This document shows positions 31,695 to 40,265 of a stretch of DNA of 64,000 nucleotides, in pieces. Position 1 is the first letter of the stretch; each line of letters starts with the position of its first letter. The DNA is from Elusimicrobiota bacterium. GTDB lineage: Bacteria; Elusimicrobiota; Elusimicrobia; UBA1565. A program made the translations under genes and the position numbers. The notes beneath the pieces are model-generated. The model was not told the DNA's origin. It saw only the letters and a list, made by a program, of their open reading frames with translations, and did not search any database. The stretch covers positions 1 to 64,000 of the forward strand of contig JACPXC010000029.1 in the NCBI GenBank assembly GCA_016196755.1, read 5' to 3'.

Positions 31695-33494
31695 TCAGCT
31701 CGCGCTACGGGAGCCCGAGAGCCAGCGCAGGAAGGCTTCCTCGGAGGGCTCGCGGCCGAGAAAGTCCCTCAGGGACTCGTCCTCGCCGCGGCTCGACCCG
31801 CGCTCGAGGACGGCCTCGCGCCAGCGCCGCCCGACCTCGGCCGAGAGCCCGCCGGCGGCCTCGAACACCGAGAAGACGTCCTGGGCGAACACGCGCGACC
31901 ACAGATACCCATAGTAGCCGGCCGCGTAGCCGCCCATGATGTGGCCGAAGCGGGCCGGGAAGTTGGTGCCCGGAGCGGGGGGCTTCCCCGTGAACGCCTT
32001 CATGATGCGGGCGTAGATGGCCTTGGCGTCGGCTTGGCCGGTGGAATGGACCGCCATGTCGAAGGCGGCCATGGCGGCCTGGCCCAGGGCGGAGGAGGCC
32101 GGGCCGAAGGCCTCGGAGGCGATGATGCGCTCGGCGGTCTCGCGCGGGAGCTTGCGCGACGGGTCGGACCAGTGTCCGGAGAGGCGAACCAGCGTCTCGG
32201 GCCGCCAGACGAAGTTCTCCATCATCTGCGAGGGCGCCTCGACGAAATCGCGGGCCGTGGCCGAGCCGGACTGGCTCCAGTTGGGGGCGGTGGTGAGCAG
32301 CTGATGCATGATGTGGCCCAACTCATGGAACAGGGTCTTGACCTCGCCGGGCTTCAGGACCGACGGGCGCCCCCCGGAGGGTCGGGTGAAGTTTCCGACC
32401 AAGGCCGATACCGGCTCGCGATAGGAGCCGTCGGGGAGCCGGCGGCCTTTCACTATGGTGAAGGCCGCCATGTGGCCGTACTTGCCCTCGCGGGGGAACA
32501 TGTCCATGTAGAAGCGGCCCAGGCGCGCCCCGGTGGCCGCGTCGTGGACCGACACGAGCTTTACGTCTGGGTGCCAGGGTTCCCCGGGACCCTCGGTGAA
32601 CCGCACGCCCAGCAGGTGCTCGTACATCGAGAAGGTCTCGGCGACGACCTTGTCCATCGGGAAGTACTCTCGGGCCTCCTCGGGGTCGTAGGCGAAGCGC
32701 TCGCGCTTGAGCTTGGCCTCCCACCAGGCGGCGTCCCAGGGGCGTAGGCGCTCGGGGCCGCCGTTGGCCTTCACGTAGGCCTTGAGCTCGGCTCGCTCGG
32801 CGTCGCGGCCGGGCCTCAGCGAGCGCCGGAGCTTGAGGAGGAAAGACCAGACCTTGCCCGGGGCGCCCGCCATACGGCTCTTGAGCGCCATGGTCGCGTA
32901 GTTCCGGTAGCCGAGCCGGTTGGCGCTCTCGTGTCGGAGCTTGAGGGCCTCATTTAAGATCGGCATGTTCTCGAGCGCGGCGGCGTTGATGCGCTTGTAG
33001 TAGGCCGCGCGGCGCAGCTTGCGGTCCTCGGCGCGCTCCATGATGAGGCCGTAGGTGGGGGCGTCGAGGCGGACCTTGCGGCGGCCGTCGGGGAGGAGCT
33101 CGAAGCCCTCGATGGCCGCGCGCGGCAGGCCGGCCAGCCGGGCCTCGGCGGCCGGCAGGGAGAGGTCGGCGTCGTTGAGGTTCTTGCTGAAGGCCTGCGC
33201 CAGCTCGGCCAGGCGCCGGTCGGCCGCGGCCAGGCGGGCGCGCTCCTCGTCGCCGAGCCCCAGGCCGGAGTGCTCGAAGCTGCGCTGGGGAACCGGCGTG
33301 CGGGCGATGGCGTCGAGGGCTGTGGTCAGAGACGCCCGGGTCTCGCCGGCCATGGCGGCAAGGCGCTCTGGCGTATATGAGAAGCCCAGGCCGCCGAGCG
33401 GCACCCTGGGCCCGGCCGGCGTCGGCCGCGAGAGCGAGACGACCTGGGCCGAGTTCGGGGCGGCCAGGAGAAGGGCGAGAAAGAGGCTGCGCAT
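31695..33494 (-). CDS. secreted M3-family oligopeptidase
   Basis: A 599-aa protein with a signal peptide (MRSLFLALLLAAPNSAQ), unusual for this mostly cytoplasmic family. The thimet-oligopeptidase zinc site is intact: HELGHIMHQLL at 390-400 and FVEAPSQMMENF about 25 residues on supplying the third ligand Glu. Upstream SVHDAATGARLGRFYMDMFPR and downstream HIMGGYAAGYYGYLWSRVFA are also typical of M3A peptidases. It probably degrades short peptides outside the cytoplasm. TACAGT lies 7 nt before the ATG. Confidence 0.92.
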   Translation of the reverse strand: MRSLFLALLLAAPNSAQVVSLSRPTPAGPRVPLGGLGFSYTPERLAAMAGETRASLTTALDAIARTPVPQRSFEHSGLGLGDEERARLAAADRRLAELAQAFSKNLNDADLSLPAAEARLAGLPRAAIEGFELLPDGRRKVRLDAPTYGLIMERAEDRKLRRAAYYKRINAAALENMPILNEALKLRHESANRLGYRNYATMALKSRMAGAPGKVWSFLLKLRRSLRPGRDAERAELKAYVKANGGPERLRPWDAAWWEAKLKRERFAYDPEEAREYFPMDKVVAETFSMYEHLLGVRFTEGPGEPWHPDVKLVSVHDAATGARLGRFYMDMFPREGKYGHMAAFTIVKGRRLPDGSYREPVSALVGNFTRPSGGRPSVLKPGEVKTLFHELGHIMHQLLTTAPNWSQSGSATARDFVEAPSQMMENFVWRPETLVRLSGHWSDPSRKLPRETAERIIASEAFGPASSALGQAAMAAFDMAVHSTGQADAKAIYARIMKAFTGKPPAPGTNFPARFGHIMGGYAAGYYGYLWSRVFAQDVFSVFEAAGGLSAEVGRRWREAVLERGSSRGEDESLRDFLGREPSEEAFLRWLSGSRSAS

Positions 33495-33565
33495 CGCCGT
33501 GACTGTACTACGAGGGGGGAAGTCGGGAGCGGGGCTTTGGTCCCAGGGCAGCGGCGATATTCGGC

Positions 33566-34759
33566 CTAGATGCCGAAGAGACCCTTGAAGCCGCGCACGG
33601 CGCCCTCCAGCTTGAAGGTCTTCACCGTGCCGTCGACGGGGTTCGACTTCTTGGGATTGGGCAAGGACCCCGCCCAGGCCGCGGCCGAAGTCTCAACGGC
33701 GATCGACTTGTCGATGGCCTTGCCCAGGCCGGGCTGGTTTTCGGGCTTCTTGGCCTGGCCGGCCAAGGCCAGCGCGCCCGTTATGAGCCGCTCGGCGCCC
33801 AGCCTGGCCCCGCTGGCCGCGAAGGCGGCGGCCAATGTAGCCTTGGGGCCCAGGTCCGAGCCCAGGTTGAAGGTGGCGGCGGCGGTCTTGGTCCAGGCGT
33901 TGGGCAGGAGCTCCTTGAAACCGTTGACGGCGTTGCCCCAATCGGTTTTGCCGGTGTCGTCGGTGGTGGCCTCAAGCGCCTTCTCCCAGTTCTTGAGCAG
34001 GGCTTCCTTGTCGGGTTCCTTGAGCTTGTCGGCCAAGGAGGGGGAGTCCAGCGCGGCGCGCAGGGTCTTGATGGCCGCGGAGAGGGCGTCGCTTTTGGGG
34101 CCCGGCCGGGCGATGACCGGGTCGGGCAGTCTGGGCTTCTTGACGGCCGTCTTGAGTGCCGGCTTCTCGGTCTTTTCCGCGGCCGCCGGCTTGGCCTTCG
34201 CGGCCTTCTTCGGCTTGGCGACGAGCAGAAGGGGATCCTTTGGCGCGTCTTTGGCGATGCCGCAGGCCGGCCCGAAGACGGTGAACAGGTTGCGGCGAAC
34301 CGCGGGCGGGACGTCCTCGAGCCGGGTACTCCAGTCCTTGGCGTCCAGCGGGGCCCCGTCGGGGCCGCGCAGGCGCTCGGTCTCGGGCTCGAGGTTGACG
34401 CCGTCCTCGAGCAGCTTGGCCCGCAGGGGCTCGTAGCGCGCGGCCAGGGCGTCGTCGCCGGGCGACTCCACGTCGAGGGCTTGGGCCAGGGTGCGCAGGC
34501 CCTCCTCGAGCGACTCGGCGTCGGCGTAGGTCAGGGCGCCGCGGAACTCGGCCAGACCCTCGGCGGCCTTCCTGGCCCCGTCCCAAGCGGGGTCGGAGGG
34601 CCACTGGGCCTCGGCGGCCTCCCAGCGCGCCATGTCGATGGGCTTGAGGAGGTCGGCGGCGATGAGCCGGCGTTTGACCTCGCCGCGCAGGAGGACGCCG
34701 GGGGTGCTGGCGGCCCCGGCGGGGGCGGCGAGGAGAACGGCTAGGACGGCGGAAAGCAT
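33566..34759 (-). CDS. exported protein of unknown function
   Basis: About 397 aa from the ATG at 34759, preferred because AACACT lies 6 nt upstream; an ATG two codons earlier is also possible. A hydrophobic signal (LSAVLAVLLAAPAGAA) precedes a helical, acidic N-terminal half. A Lys/Ala/Pro-rich linker sits at about 190-215, and the C-terminal half (about 230-390) is Ala-rich and helical, ending GAVRGFKGLFGI. No catalytic motif or family is recognised. It lies upstream of the M3 peptidase on the same strand. Confidence 0.5.
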   Translation of the reverse strand: MLSAVLAVLLAAPAGAASTPGVLLRGEVKRRLIAADLLKPIDMARWEAAEAQWPSDPAWDGARKAAEGLAEFRGALTYADAESLEEGLRTLAQALDVESPGDDALAARYEPLRAKLLEDGVNLEPETERLRGPDGAPLDAKDWSTRLEDVPPAVRRNLFTVFGPACGIAKDAPKDPLLLVAKPKKAAKAKPAAAEKTEKPALKTAVKKPRLPDPVIARPGPKSDALSAAIKTLRAALDSPSLADKLKEPDKEALLKNWEKALEATTDDTGKTDWGNAVNGFKELLPNAWTKTAAATFNLGSDLGPKATLAAAFAASGARLGAERLITGALALAGQAKKPENQPGLGKAIDKSIAVETSAAAWAGSLPNPKKSNPVDGTVKTFKLEGAVRGFKGLFGI

Positions 34760-34808
34760 CGGCATAGTGTTGCAGGGGGGGCGGAAACGGCGCAAGGCCT
34801 CTGGGCCC

Positions 34809-34836
34809 TTGACAAAAGCATGCTTTGAGCTATACT
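34809..34836 (+). promoter_or_regulatory. strong sigma-70-type promoter of the nucleotidyltransferase pair
   Basis: TTGACA (34809-34814), 16-nt spacer, TATACT (34831-34836). It is the closest to consensus in the window, as is common for autoregulated toxin-antitoxin operons. A downstream operator (34847-34885) could silence it. Confidence 0.8.
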
Positions 34837-34846
34837 ATACATGAAG

Positions 34847-34885
34847 TTGTATTAATAAATACAAAAATTGTATGGATAAATACAG
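34847..34885. promoter_or_regulatory. tandem operator overlapping the start codon
   Basis: An 18-bp palindrome TTGTATTAATAAATACAA (34847-34864) is followed 21 bp later by the imperfect copy TTGTATGGATAAATACAG (34868-34885). The two sites lie on the same face of the helix and the second covers the ATG at 34872. This is the layout of an autorepressed operon; the repressor is unknown but may be one of the two gene products. Confidence 0.6.
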
Positions 34886-35447
34886 AATCGATAAGCAAGG
34901 TCTTTGGGACATACTTGAAGCCTGGGGTCCATTTTTTCCGAAAAAAGTTCGCGTCGTCGCCTGCGGTGGGACGGCACTCACCATCCAAGATTTGAAGGAG
35001 TCTACCAAGGACGTGGACTTTCTCGTTCCGGACGTGGAGGACTATAAAGCGCTGCTCGGTACGATTGAGCGACTGCATTATCGACAGGTCACGGGAAGTG
35101 GTTGGGCGCGAGACGACGGGTTTATCTTCGACCTCTTCAAGGGCAAGGTAATCTTCCAGACGGAGTTGCTCGATTCTCCGCTCGATGAGGGAAACCATAT
35201 CCCAATCAAGACTTTCAAGAAGCTCGAGGTAAGCGCCTTAAACGACTTGGATCTGATCATCTCGAAGATGTTCCGAGGTGACGAGGTAGACGTGGAAGAT
35301 TGTCTCAGGCTGATCGCGGGGCGCGGAAAGGCATTCGATCTGGACAAGCTCAAGGAGCGTTACAAGGAAACGGCTTCCTACACATTGAGACCGGAATCGA
35401 TGATGAAAAACCTCGATTTGCTCTTGGCCGAATTGAAGGACGAATAG
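34872..35447 (+). CDS. nucleotidyltransferase-fold protein (DUF6036/AbiEii-like)
   Basis: A 191-aa protein with the minimal nucleotidyltransferase signature ACGGTALTIQDLKESTKDVDFLV (quoted in parts: CGGTAL, then STKDVDFLV), i.e. Gly-Gly followed by Asp-x-Asp for metal binding. The remainder fits DUF6036-type proteins, with a helical C-terminal half. Such proteins occur as toxins or antitoxins in two-gene systems. It is under a strong promoter and an operator overlapping the start, and 9 bp upstream of a partner gene. Lower GC than its surroundings suggests transfer. Confidence 0.7.
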   Translation: MDKYRIDKQGLWDILEAWGPFFPKKVRVVACGGTALTIQDLKESTKDVDFLVPDVEDYKALLGTIERLHYRQVTGSGWARDDGFIFDLFKGKVIFQTELLDSPLDEGNHIPIKTFKKLEVSALNDLDLIISKMFRGDEVDVEDCLRLIAGRGKAFDLDKLKERYKETASYTLRPESMMKNLDLLLAELKDE

Positions 35448-35456
35448 GGAGCGGCT

Positions 35457-36143
35457 ATGCTGCAGGGAACCGACGCCGTTCTCTTGTCCTCCTTAGCCCA
35501 GTACGGCTATTCGCTGCTGAACCCCGAGAGGATGAGCGATCCCAATGAGCTCCTCGCCAGACTGGCGAAGAGCCGGGATTCTCGTTTGCTCGAAGGCTTC
35601 CCGGTGGTTCTTGCGAACGCGCTCGAGAAGCATCGGGAAAAAGTGGATATGTCCGCGGCCGAGGGCTTGCTCGACGCAAGCGAGCTCAGACGTTTCCGAA
35701 AACTGACGGCTTTGTCGACCTACTTGTTCGGGAGTTTCGGTTTGGACGCCCTCAAGGCCGCGGCGCGCGAAGCGGGAGCCGATCATCCGGACTTGCTGGC
35801 GGAACTGAGAAGCAGCGTCGAAAACGACCGCTCCCTCGAATTGGGACCCGGCACCCTGAACCTGGCGCGGGTCAAGAAGACCTTCCTAAATTACTATGTC
35901 CACGGCCGTGAGCTGGAGACGGCGGAGAACAAGGCGCGGCTGCGGGAAGACTTCCGGCGCGAGTACAACCTCTCGCTCTTTTTCGCCCCGCGGCAACGGG
36001 ACTTGTTGGGCAAGAAGCTGAGAGGGGAGGCTATGACAAAAACGGAGCGCGAGTATTTTTCGCGGGTGGTTAAGAAGAAGCTGCTCGCGTTGGCCGATCC
36101 GGATCTGCACCGGCTGGCGCAGAAGGCTTTGCAGGAGACTTGA
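35457..36143 (+). CDS. partner of the nucleotidyltransferase-like gene, unknown family
   Basis: A 228-aa, all-helical, charged protein with GGGAG before the ATG and only 9 bp after its partner, so the pair is an operon. The C-terminus EREYFSRVVKKKLLALADP is a distinctive basic helix; I believe I have seen similar C-termini next to such nucleotidyltransferases but cannot name the family. By position it is either the toxin or the antitoxin. No catalytic motif stands out. Confidence 0.55.
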   Translation: MLQGTDAVLLSSLAQYGYSLLNPERMSDPNELLARLAKSRDSRLLEGFPVVLANALEKHREKVDMSAAEGLLDASELRRFRKLTALSTYLFGSFGLDALKAAAREAGADHPDLLAELRSSVENDRSLELGPGTLNLARVKKTFLNYYVHGRELETAENKARLREDFRREYNLSLFFAPRQRDLLGKKLRGEAMTKTEREYFSRVVKKKLLALADPDLHRLAQKALQET

Positions 36144-36175
36144 CTGACGCTGAGGCCGGGTCGTTGAAGGCCGTC

Positions 36176-37333
36176 TTAGGCCAGGTCGGGGAAAAGGACG
36201 GCCGCCATCTCCGCCGATATGTCGAGGCGCAGGGCGCCGTAGGCCGTCTGGCTGCGCGTCGTCTTGGACTCGAGGAGCTCCTTGACGATCTGCGTGGCGC
36301 GGCGCGGCTTGACGCCGCAGATGCGCTGGACCTCCCCGCGGGGGACCTCGCCGTGGAACAAGAGGCGCTCGAGGACCTTGGCGCCGGCCTTGGACAGCTC
36401 GCCCTCCGCGACTAAGCCGGACACGAAGCGGCGGTAGCGCCGCTCGAGGTCGGCCAGCCTCAGCATCTCGGTCATGAACCGGATCTGATCGGCGCAGCAG
36501 GCGAGGAAGAACTCGCAGAATCCGATGAGGTCCTCCTCCGAGAGCGGGCCGCGGCCGTCGAGGTCGTTCCGGCGCGTCCGGTCGGCGCGGGAGAGGTGCT
36601 CGTCGTATTCCGCCCGGCGGCGGGCGAAGGCGCGCGAGACGGTCCACAGCATCCCTTCGCCGAGTCCGATCCGGATGCCGTAGGCGGTGGTCATGAGGCG
36701 GGCGACCCGCCCGTTGCCCTCTGGGAAGGGGTGGATCCAGAGGAACCGGTGGTGGGAGGAGGCGAAGCCGAGGAGCTTCCGAGTGCCGGCGAGGCGCTCC
36801 GGACTCAAGAGCTCCTCGAATCTGCCAAGGTGCGCGCGGATCTCGCCGCTCGTCTCGGGCGCGTGATGGAGGCCGACCGTGACCCCCCGGTCGCGTAGGT
36901 GTCCGGGCTCGACCGGCACGGCCTCGCCGCCGACGGTCTTCGCCAGTCGCAATTCATCAGGGAGGTTGAGAAAGAACCTTTCGTGCAGCCAGCGGAGGAA
37001 CTCTTCGGAGCAGACGCTCAGTCCAGGTTCCTCGCGCAGGCGCTCGCGCATGTCCCGTTGGACCTGAATGTGGGCGAGGTGCTCGAGTTGGAAGTTCCGC
37101 GCGGCGTTGTCTTTAGAGAACTCCTTGTTCAGGGCGGCGTCGATGTCCTTTAGCTTGGAAGGATTGCCCTCCATGGCGTTGGTGTAGTAGCTGTCGACTC
37201 TGAGCATGAGCCGGGCGATTTCGTCAAGGATCAGCGGGTGCAGGCCCTTCCCCATCGCCGCCGAGGAGGCAAGAATGGTGACGGCAAGCTCCTCCAGTTT
37301 GGGCGTGGAGTGCGAGGGTAGGGCCGGGGGCAT
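36176..37333 (-). CDS. Fic family protein (class II, with winged-helix C-terminus)
   Basis: A 385-aa protein. The inhibitory helix motif (S/T)xxxE(G/N) is present as TNAMEG at 51-56. The catalytic Fic motif is complete, HPFPEGNGRVAR at 201-212, so AMP transfer (or another nucleotidyl/phosphoryl transfer) onto a protein hydroxyl is expected, self-limited by the helix. Residues about 300-385 form a helix-turn-helix-like domain (GEVPRGEVQRICGVKPRRATQIV) that may bind DNA and regulate its own gene. The upstream region is strongly AT-rich and shared with a divergent macrodomain gene. Confidence 0.92.
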   Translation of the reverse strand: MPPALPSHSTPKLEELAVTILASSAAMGKGLHPLILDEIARLMLRVDSYYTNAMEGNPSKLKDIDAALNKEFSKDNAARNFQLEHLAHIQVQRDMRERLREEPGLSVCSEEFLRWLHERFFLNLPDELRLAKTVGGEAVPVEPGHLRDRGVTVGLHHAPETSGEIRAHLGRFEELLSPERLAGTRKLLGFASSHHRFLWIHPFPEGNGRVARLMTTAYGIRIGLGEGMLWTVSRAFARRRAEYDEHLSRADRTRRNDLDGRGPLSEEDLIGFCEFFLACCADQIRFMTEMLRLADLERRYRRFVSGLVAEGELSKAGAKVLERLLFHGEVPRGEVQRICGVKPRRATQIVKELLESKTTRSQTAYGALRLDISAEMAAVLFPDLA

Positions 37334-37466
37334 GCTTTAGTATTGGCGATAAAGTGCTACTTGTCAATGCTGCTTTGTTTTATAAAAATATATATTAGAT
37401 ATAAAGTTTTATTTTAATTATATACGTAATAGTATTATAAAAAATGCTAGATTGTTGTGCGCGATT
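37334..37466. promoter_or_regulatory. AT-rich divergent promoter region between fic-like and macrodomain genes
   Basis: These 133 bp are by far the most AT-rich stretch in the window, with long A/T runs in 37377-37445. They contain several TATAAT-like words, too many to assign one. The composition contrast marks the edge of an acquired island or a nucleoid-protein target. Confidence 0.5.
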
Positions 37467-37955
37467 ATGAAAGCCACCCTAGGCGATATTACCCAGTCCG
37501 ACGCCGACGCCATCGTCAACGCGGCGAACTCCTCGCTGTTGGGCGGCGGCGGCGTGGACGGGGCCATCCACGACGCGGCGGGGCCGGAGCTTTTGGAGGA
37601 GTGCCGGAAGCTCAAGGGCTGTCCAACGGGGGAAGCCAAGGCCACGAAGGGCTACCGCCTGGCCGCGCACTGGGTGATCCATACCGTGGGGCCGGTCTGG
37701 AAGGGCGGCTCAGCGGGCGAGGAGTCCTTGCTCGCTTCCTGCTATCGGAACTCACTGACGTTGGCCAAGGAGCTGGGGGCCAAGAGCGTGGCGTTCCCGG
37801 CGATCTCGACGGGGGTCTATCGCTTCCCGCCGCTGCGCGCCGCGGAGATCGCGGTCCGGGAGACCGCGGCGTTTCTTTTGAAGTACCCTGGATTGGACGT
37901 GCGCTTCGTCTGCTTCGACCGCGCCACCTACGCGCTCTACCAGGGCCTGCTCTAG
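37467..37955 (+). CDS. macrodomain protein (ADP-ribosyl/O-acetyl-ADP-ribose hydrolase type)
   Basis: The 162-aa protein is a complete single macrodomain starting [21 protein letters not shown], with the ligand loops [19 protein letters not shown] and [12 protein letters not shown], as in YmdB/MacroD enzymes that remove ADP-ribose from proteins or hydrolyse O-acetyl-ADP-ribose. It is divergent from the Fic gene and convergent with the OPT transporter. Next to Fic it could act in a protein-modification/demodification pair, but Fic enzymes usually add AMP rather than ADP-ribose, so this link is speculative. Confidence 0.92.
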   Translation: MKATLGDITQSDADAIVNAANSSLLGGGGVDGAIHDAAGPELLEECRKLKGCPTGEAKATKGYRLAAHWVIHTVGPVWKGGSAGEESLLASCYRNSLTLAKELGAKSVAFPAISTGVYRFPPLRAAEIAVRETAAFLLKYPGLDVRFVCFDRATYALYQGLL

Positions 37956-39779
37956 CTACTTCGCCAGCACGCCGGTGACGACCAGGGCCTTGATGAGGAT
38001 CCCCATCAAGCTCTCCCCGGCGATGAGCCCCGACGACGCCGGGAAATTGAGCTCGTCGCCGCGCTTGCCGAGCTTGCGCCGCAGGACCTCGGCGATGGCC
38101 GCCCCGACGAACATCGAGATGGAGTTCGACGCGGGGATGACCATGGCGATCCCAAGCCCCGACGGCGCCGGTATATACGCCTTGAGCCGCGGCGGCGCGA
38201 ACTTCTCCGCCGCAGCCAAGACGCCTCCCAACAGAAACCCGATCAGCGCCGCCCACCGCGCCGTAGGATGCAGCCCTCCGATGCCGTCGGCCAGCATCTT
38301 CGACACCCCGGCCCAGACCTGTACGCCCGGCGCCGGAAAGGCCTCCGACCCGAGGATGTCCGCCGTAGGCACCAGCAGGTTGAACGCCGGCACAACGATG
38401 GCCGCCCCGGCCAGGACGCCGAAGAGCTGGCCGTAGAGCTGCTGGCGCGGGTTAGCGCCCAGCAGGTAGCCGGACTTGAGGTCGGTGAGAAGGTCCGCGG
38501 CGTGCAGGCCGACGCCGCCGGTGACGTTGGCGCTCATGAGGTTCCCCACGAGTTGATTGGGCAAAAGCCCCCCGTAGATGAGCTGGGTGACCGGCCCCAG
38601 GGCCTTGGTGGGGGTGACGTCGGTCTCGCCGGTGACGCGCGAGGCGATGACCCCCATGACCAGGGCCAGCGGGATGGCGATCATGCCGGCCCAGACGGGG
38701 ATCTTGAACAGGTACCACATGAGGAAGACCAGGGGCGGGGAGAGGGCGATGAAGCCCAGCGGGAACCAGTACGGGGGGCATTCCACCGCGGCGAGAGGGT
38801 CGGCCGCGGCGGCGGGGTCCTTTCTCTTTAGGAGCAGGGAGAGCTCCTTAAAAGAGCGCGCGACCATCCGCCACTCGAAGGCGAAGGAGAGCAGTCCGCT
38901 CGAGACCAGGATGGCGGCGCCGCACCACAGGGTCCACTGGACGATGGGCTTGTAGCCCGCCTCGGCGATGACGCCGCGCGCCACCATCTCAGGGGCCAAG
39001 AAGCCGTAAGTGAAGATGGCCCCCAGCAATAGCGACCAGCCGATGCGAAAGGACATGAGCGCACCCGCGCCGACGAGGAGCAGGCCGCCGTCCAAGGCCA
39101 GGGTCCACTTGGCGGCGGGCAGGCCGCCCACCGAGAACGGCAGGCCGTAGGCCGAAGGCAGATTGCCGGGCATCCAGGAAGCCTTGGCGTCGCGCGCCCA
39201 GGCGATGACGGCGCCGAGGACGGAGCTCAGGCCCAACAGCTTGGCTTTCTTGGCCCCTTCTTCCCCGTGGGCGTGCAGGGCCCGCAGGGTCTCGGCGGTG
39301 GCGATGCCGGTGGGGAAGGGGATGCGCTCGACGTTGATGAGCTGGCGCTTGATGGGGATGGCGGCGAAGACCCCCAGCGCGGCGATGAGCAGGAACCACA
39401 GGAACATGGACAAGGCGTCGGGGCGCATGCCGGTCAGCATGAGAAGCGCCGGCACGGCGGCCATGTTCCCCCCGCCCGTCATGTAGCCGGCCGCCGAGGC
39501 TACCGAGCTCATGGCGTTGTTCTCCAAGGGCCCGAAGGCGGGGCTGTCTATCTTTGCCAGCCCCAACAGCTTGCGCCACAAGCCGAAGCCGGCGAAGGCC
39601 AGGATGCAGGCGGTGATGGTGACGCCGAGGCTCCAGCCGGTCTTGAGGACGACGTAGAGGTTGGAGAGGCACATGAGCATGCCGATGAGCATGCCGGAGA
39701 AGACGGCGCGGGCGGTCAGCTGGGGGGCGTGGGGCCGGTAGACGTCGCGGAGCCACTCGAGCTCGGGATTTTTCTCCAC
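37956..39779 (-). CDS. OPT-family oligopeptide transporter
   Basis: A 607-aa membrane protein with some 14-16 hydrophobic segments and the OPT pattern: RAVFSGMLIGMLMCLSNLYV near the N-terminus, ENNAMSSVASAAGYMTGGG, VTGGVGLHAADLLTDLKSGY, and a terminal SGLIAGESLMGI. OPT proteins import oligopeptides or metal-chelate complexes with protons. The GTG at 39779 is fixed by a promoter ending 6 nt upstream. It is transcribed separately from the two-component genes just upstream. Confidence 0.92.
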   Translation of the reverse strand: MEKNPELEWLRDVYRPHAPQLTARAVFSGMLIGMLMCLSNLYVVLKTGWSLGVTITACILAFAGFGLWRKLLGLAKIDSPAFGPLENNAMSSVASAAGYMTGGGNMAAVPALLMLTGMRPDALSMFLWFLLIAALGVFAAIPIKRQLINVERIPFPTGIATAETLRALHAHGEEGAKKAKLLGLSSVLGAVIAWARDAKASWMPGNLPSAYGLPFSVGGLPAAKWTLALDGGLLLVGAGALMSFRIGWSLLLGAIFTYGFLAPEMVARGVIAEAGYKPIVQWTLWCGAAILVSSGLLSFAFEWRMVARSFKELSLLLKRKDPAAAADPLAAVECPPYWFPLGFIALSPPLVFLMWYLFKIPVWAGMIAIPLALVMGVIASRVTGETDVTPTKALGPVTQLIYGGLLPNQLVGNLMSANVTGGVGLHAADLLTDLKSGYLLGANPRQQLYGQLFGVLAGAAIVVPAFNLLVPTADILGSEAFPAPGVQVWAGVSKMLADGIGGLHPTARWAALIGFLLGGVLAAAEKFAPPRLKAYIPAPSGLGIAMVIPASNSISMFVGAAIAEVLRRKLGKRGDELNFPASSGLIAGESLMGILIKALVVTGVLAK

Positions 39780-39785
39780 GGCGAG

Positions 39786-39814
39786 AGACTAGTTTAAAGG
39801 TCCGGGGCGGTCAA
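39786..39814 (-). promoter_or_regulatory. promoter of the OPT transporter gene (leaderless type)
   Basis: Minus-strand TTGACC (39809-39814), 17-nt spacer, TAGTCT (39786-39791), then 6 nt to the GTG at 39779. The -35 box overlaps the stop codon of the response regulator gene. Confidence 0.65.
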
Positions 39815-40248
39815 GACGCGGGCTTTCCTCGCACACAGCTCGGGTATTCGTTGAAGCGCAGCCAGAAGGACTTAAGCGCGGAGGCCAGCTCCTTAAGTTC
39901 CATGGCGCTGGAGGGCTTGACCAGGTAGGCGTTGACGCCGTGCTCGTAGCAGCGATCGATGTCGCCGGGGTGCAGCGAGGAGGTGAGCATGAGGACGGGC
40001 AGGCAGCGCCAGCGCGGCGAGGCGCGGATCCACTTGAGGGTCTCGAGGCCGTCCTTGTAGGGCATCTTGATGTCGAGCAGGGCGATGCCGGGGACGGGAA
40101 CGCCGGGCTCAGTTCCGGCGCGGCCTAGGTACTCGATGGCCTTGGCGCCGTCGTCGACCATGACGTAGCGGTCGGCGATGCCGGCGTCCTTGCTGGCGGC
40201 CTTGAGCAGGAACTGGTCGTCTCGGCTGTCGTCGGCGTATAGGATCAT
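39811..40248 (-). CDS. single-domain response regulator (CheY/Rcp1-like)
   Basis: A 145-aa receiver domain with the acidic pair in YADDSRDDQF, the phosphoacceptor Asp in ALLDIKMPYKDG, Thr/Ser in MLTSS and Lys in YLVKPSS. There is no output domain, so it acts through protein contacts. I prefer the ATG at 40248 because AGGAG lies 5 nt upstream. It starts 18 bp after the histidine kinase stop and is surely its partner. Confidence 0.9.
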   Translation of the reverse strand: MILYADDSRDDQFLLKAASKDAGIADRYVMVDDGAKAIEYLGRAGTEPGVPVPGIALLDIKMPYKDGLETLKWIRASPRWRCLPVLMLTSSLHPGDIDRCYEHGVNAYLVKPSSAMELKELASALKSFWLRFNEYPSCVRGKPAS

Positions 40249-40265
40249 CTTGTCTCCTGGGAGCA

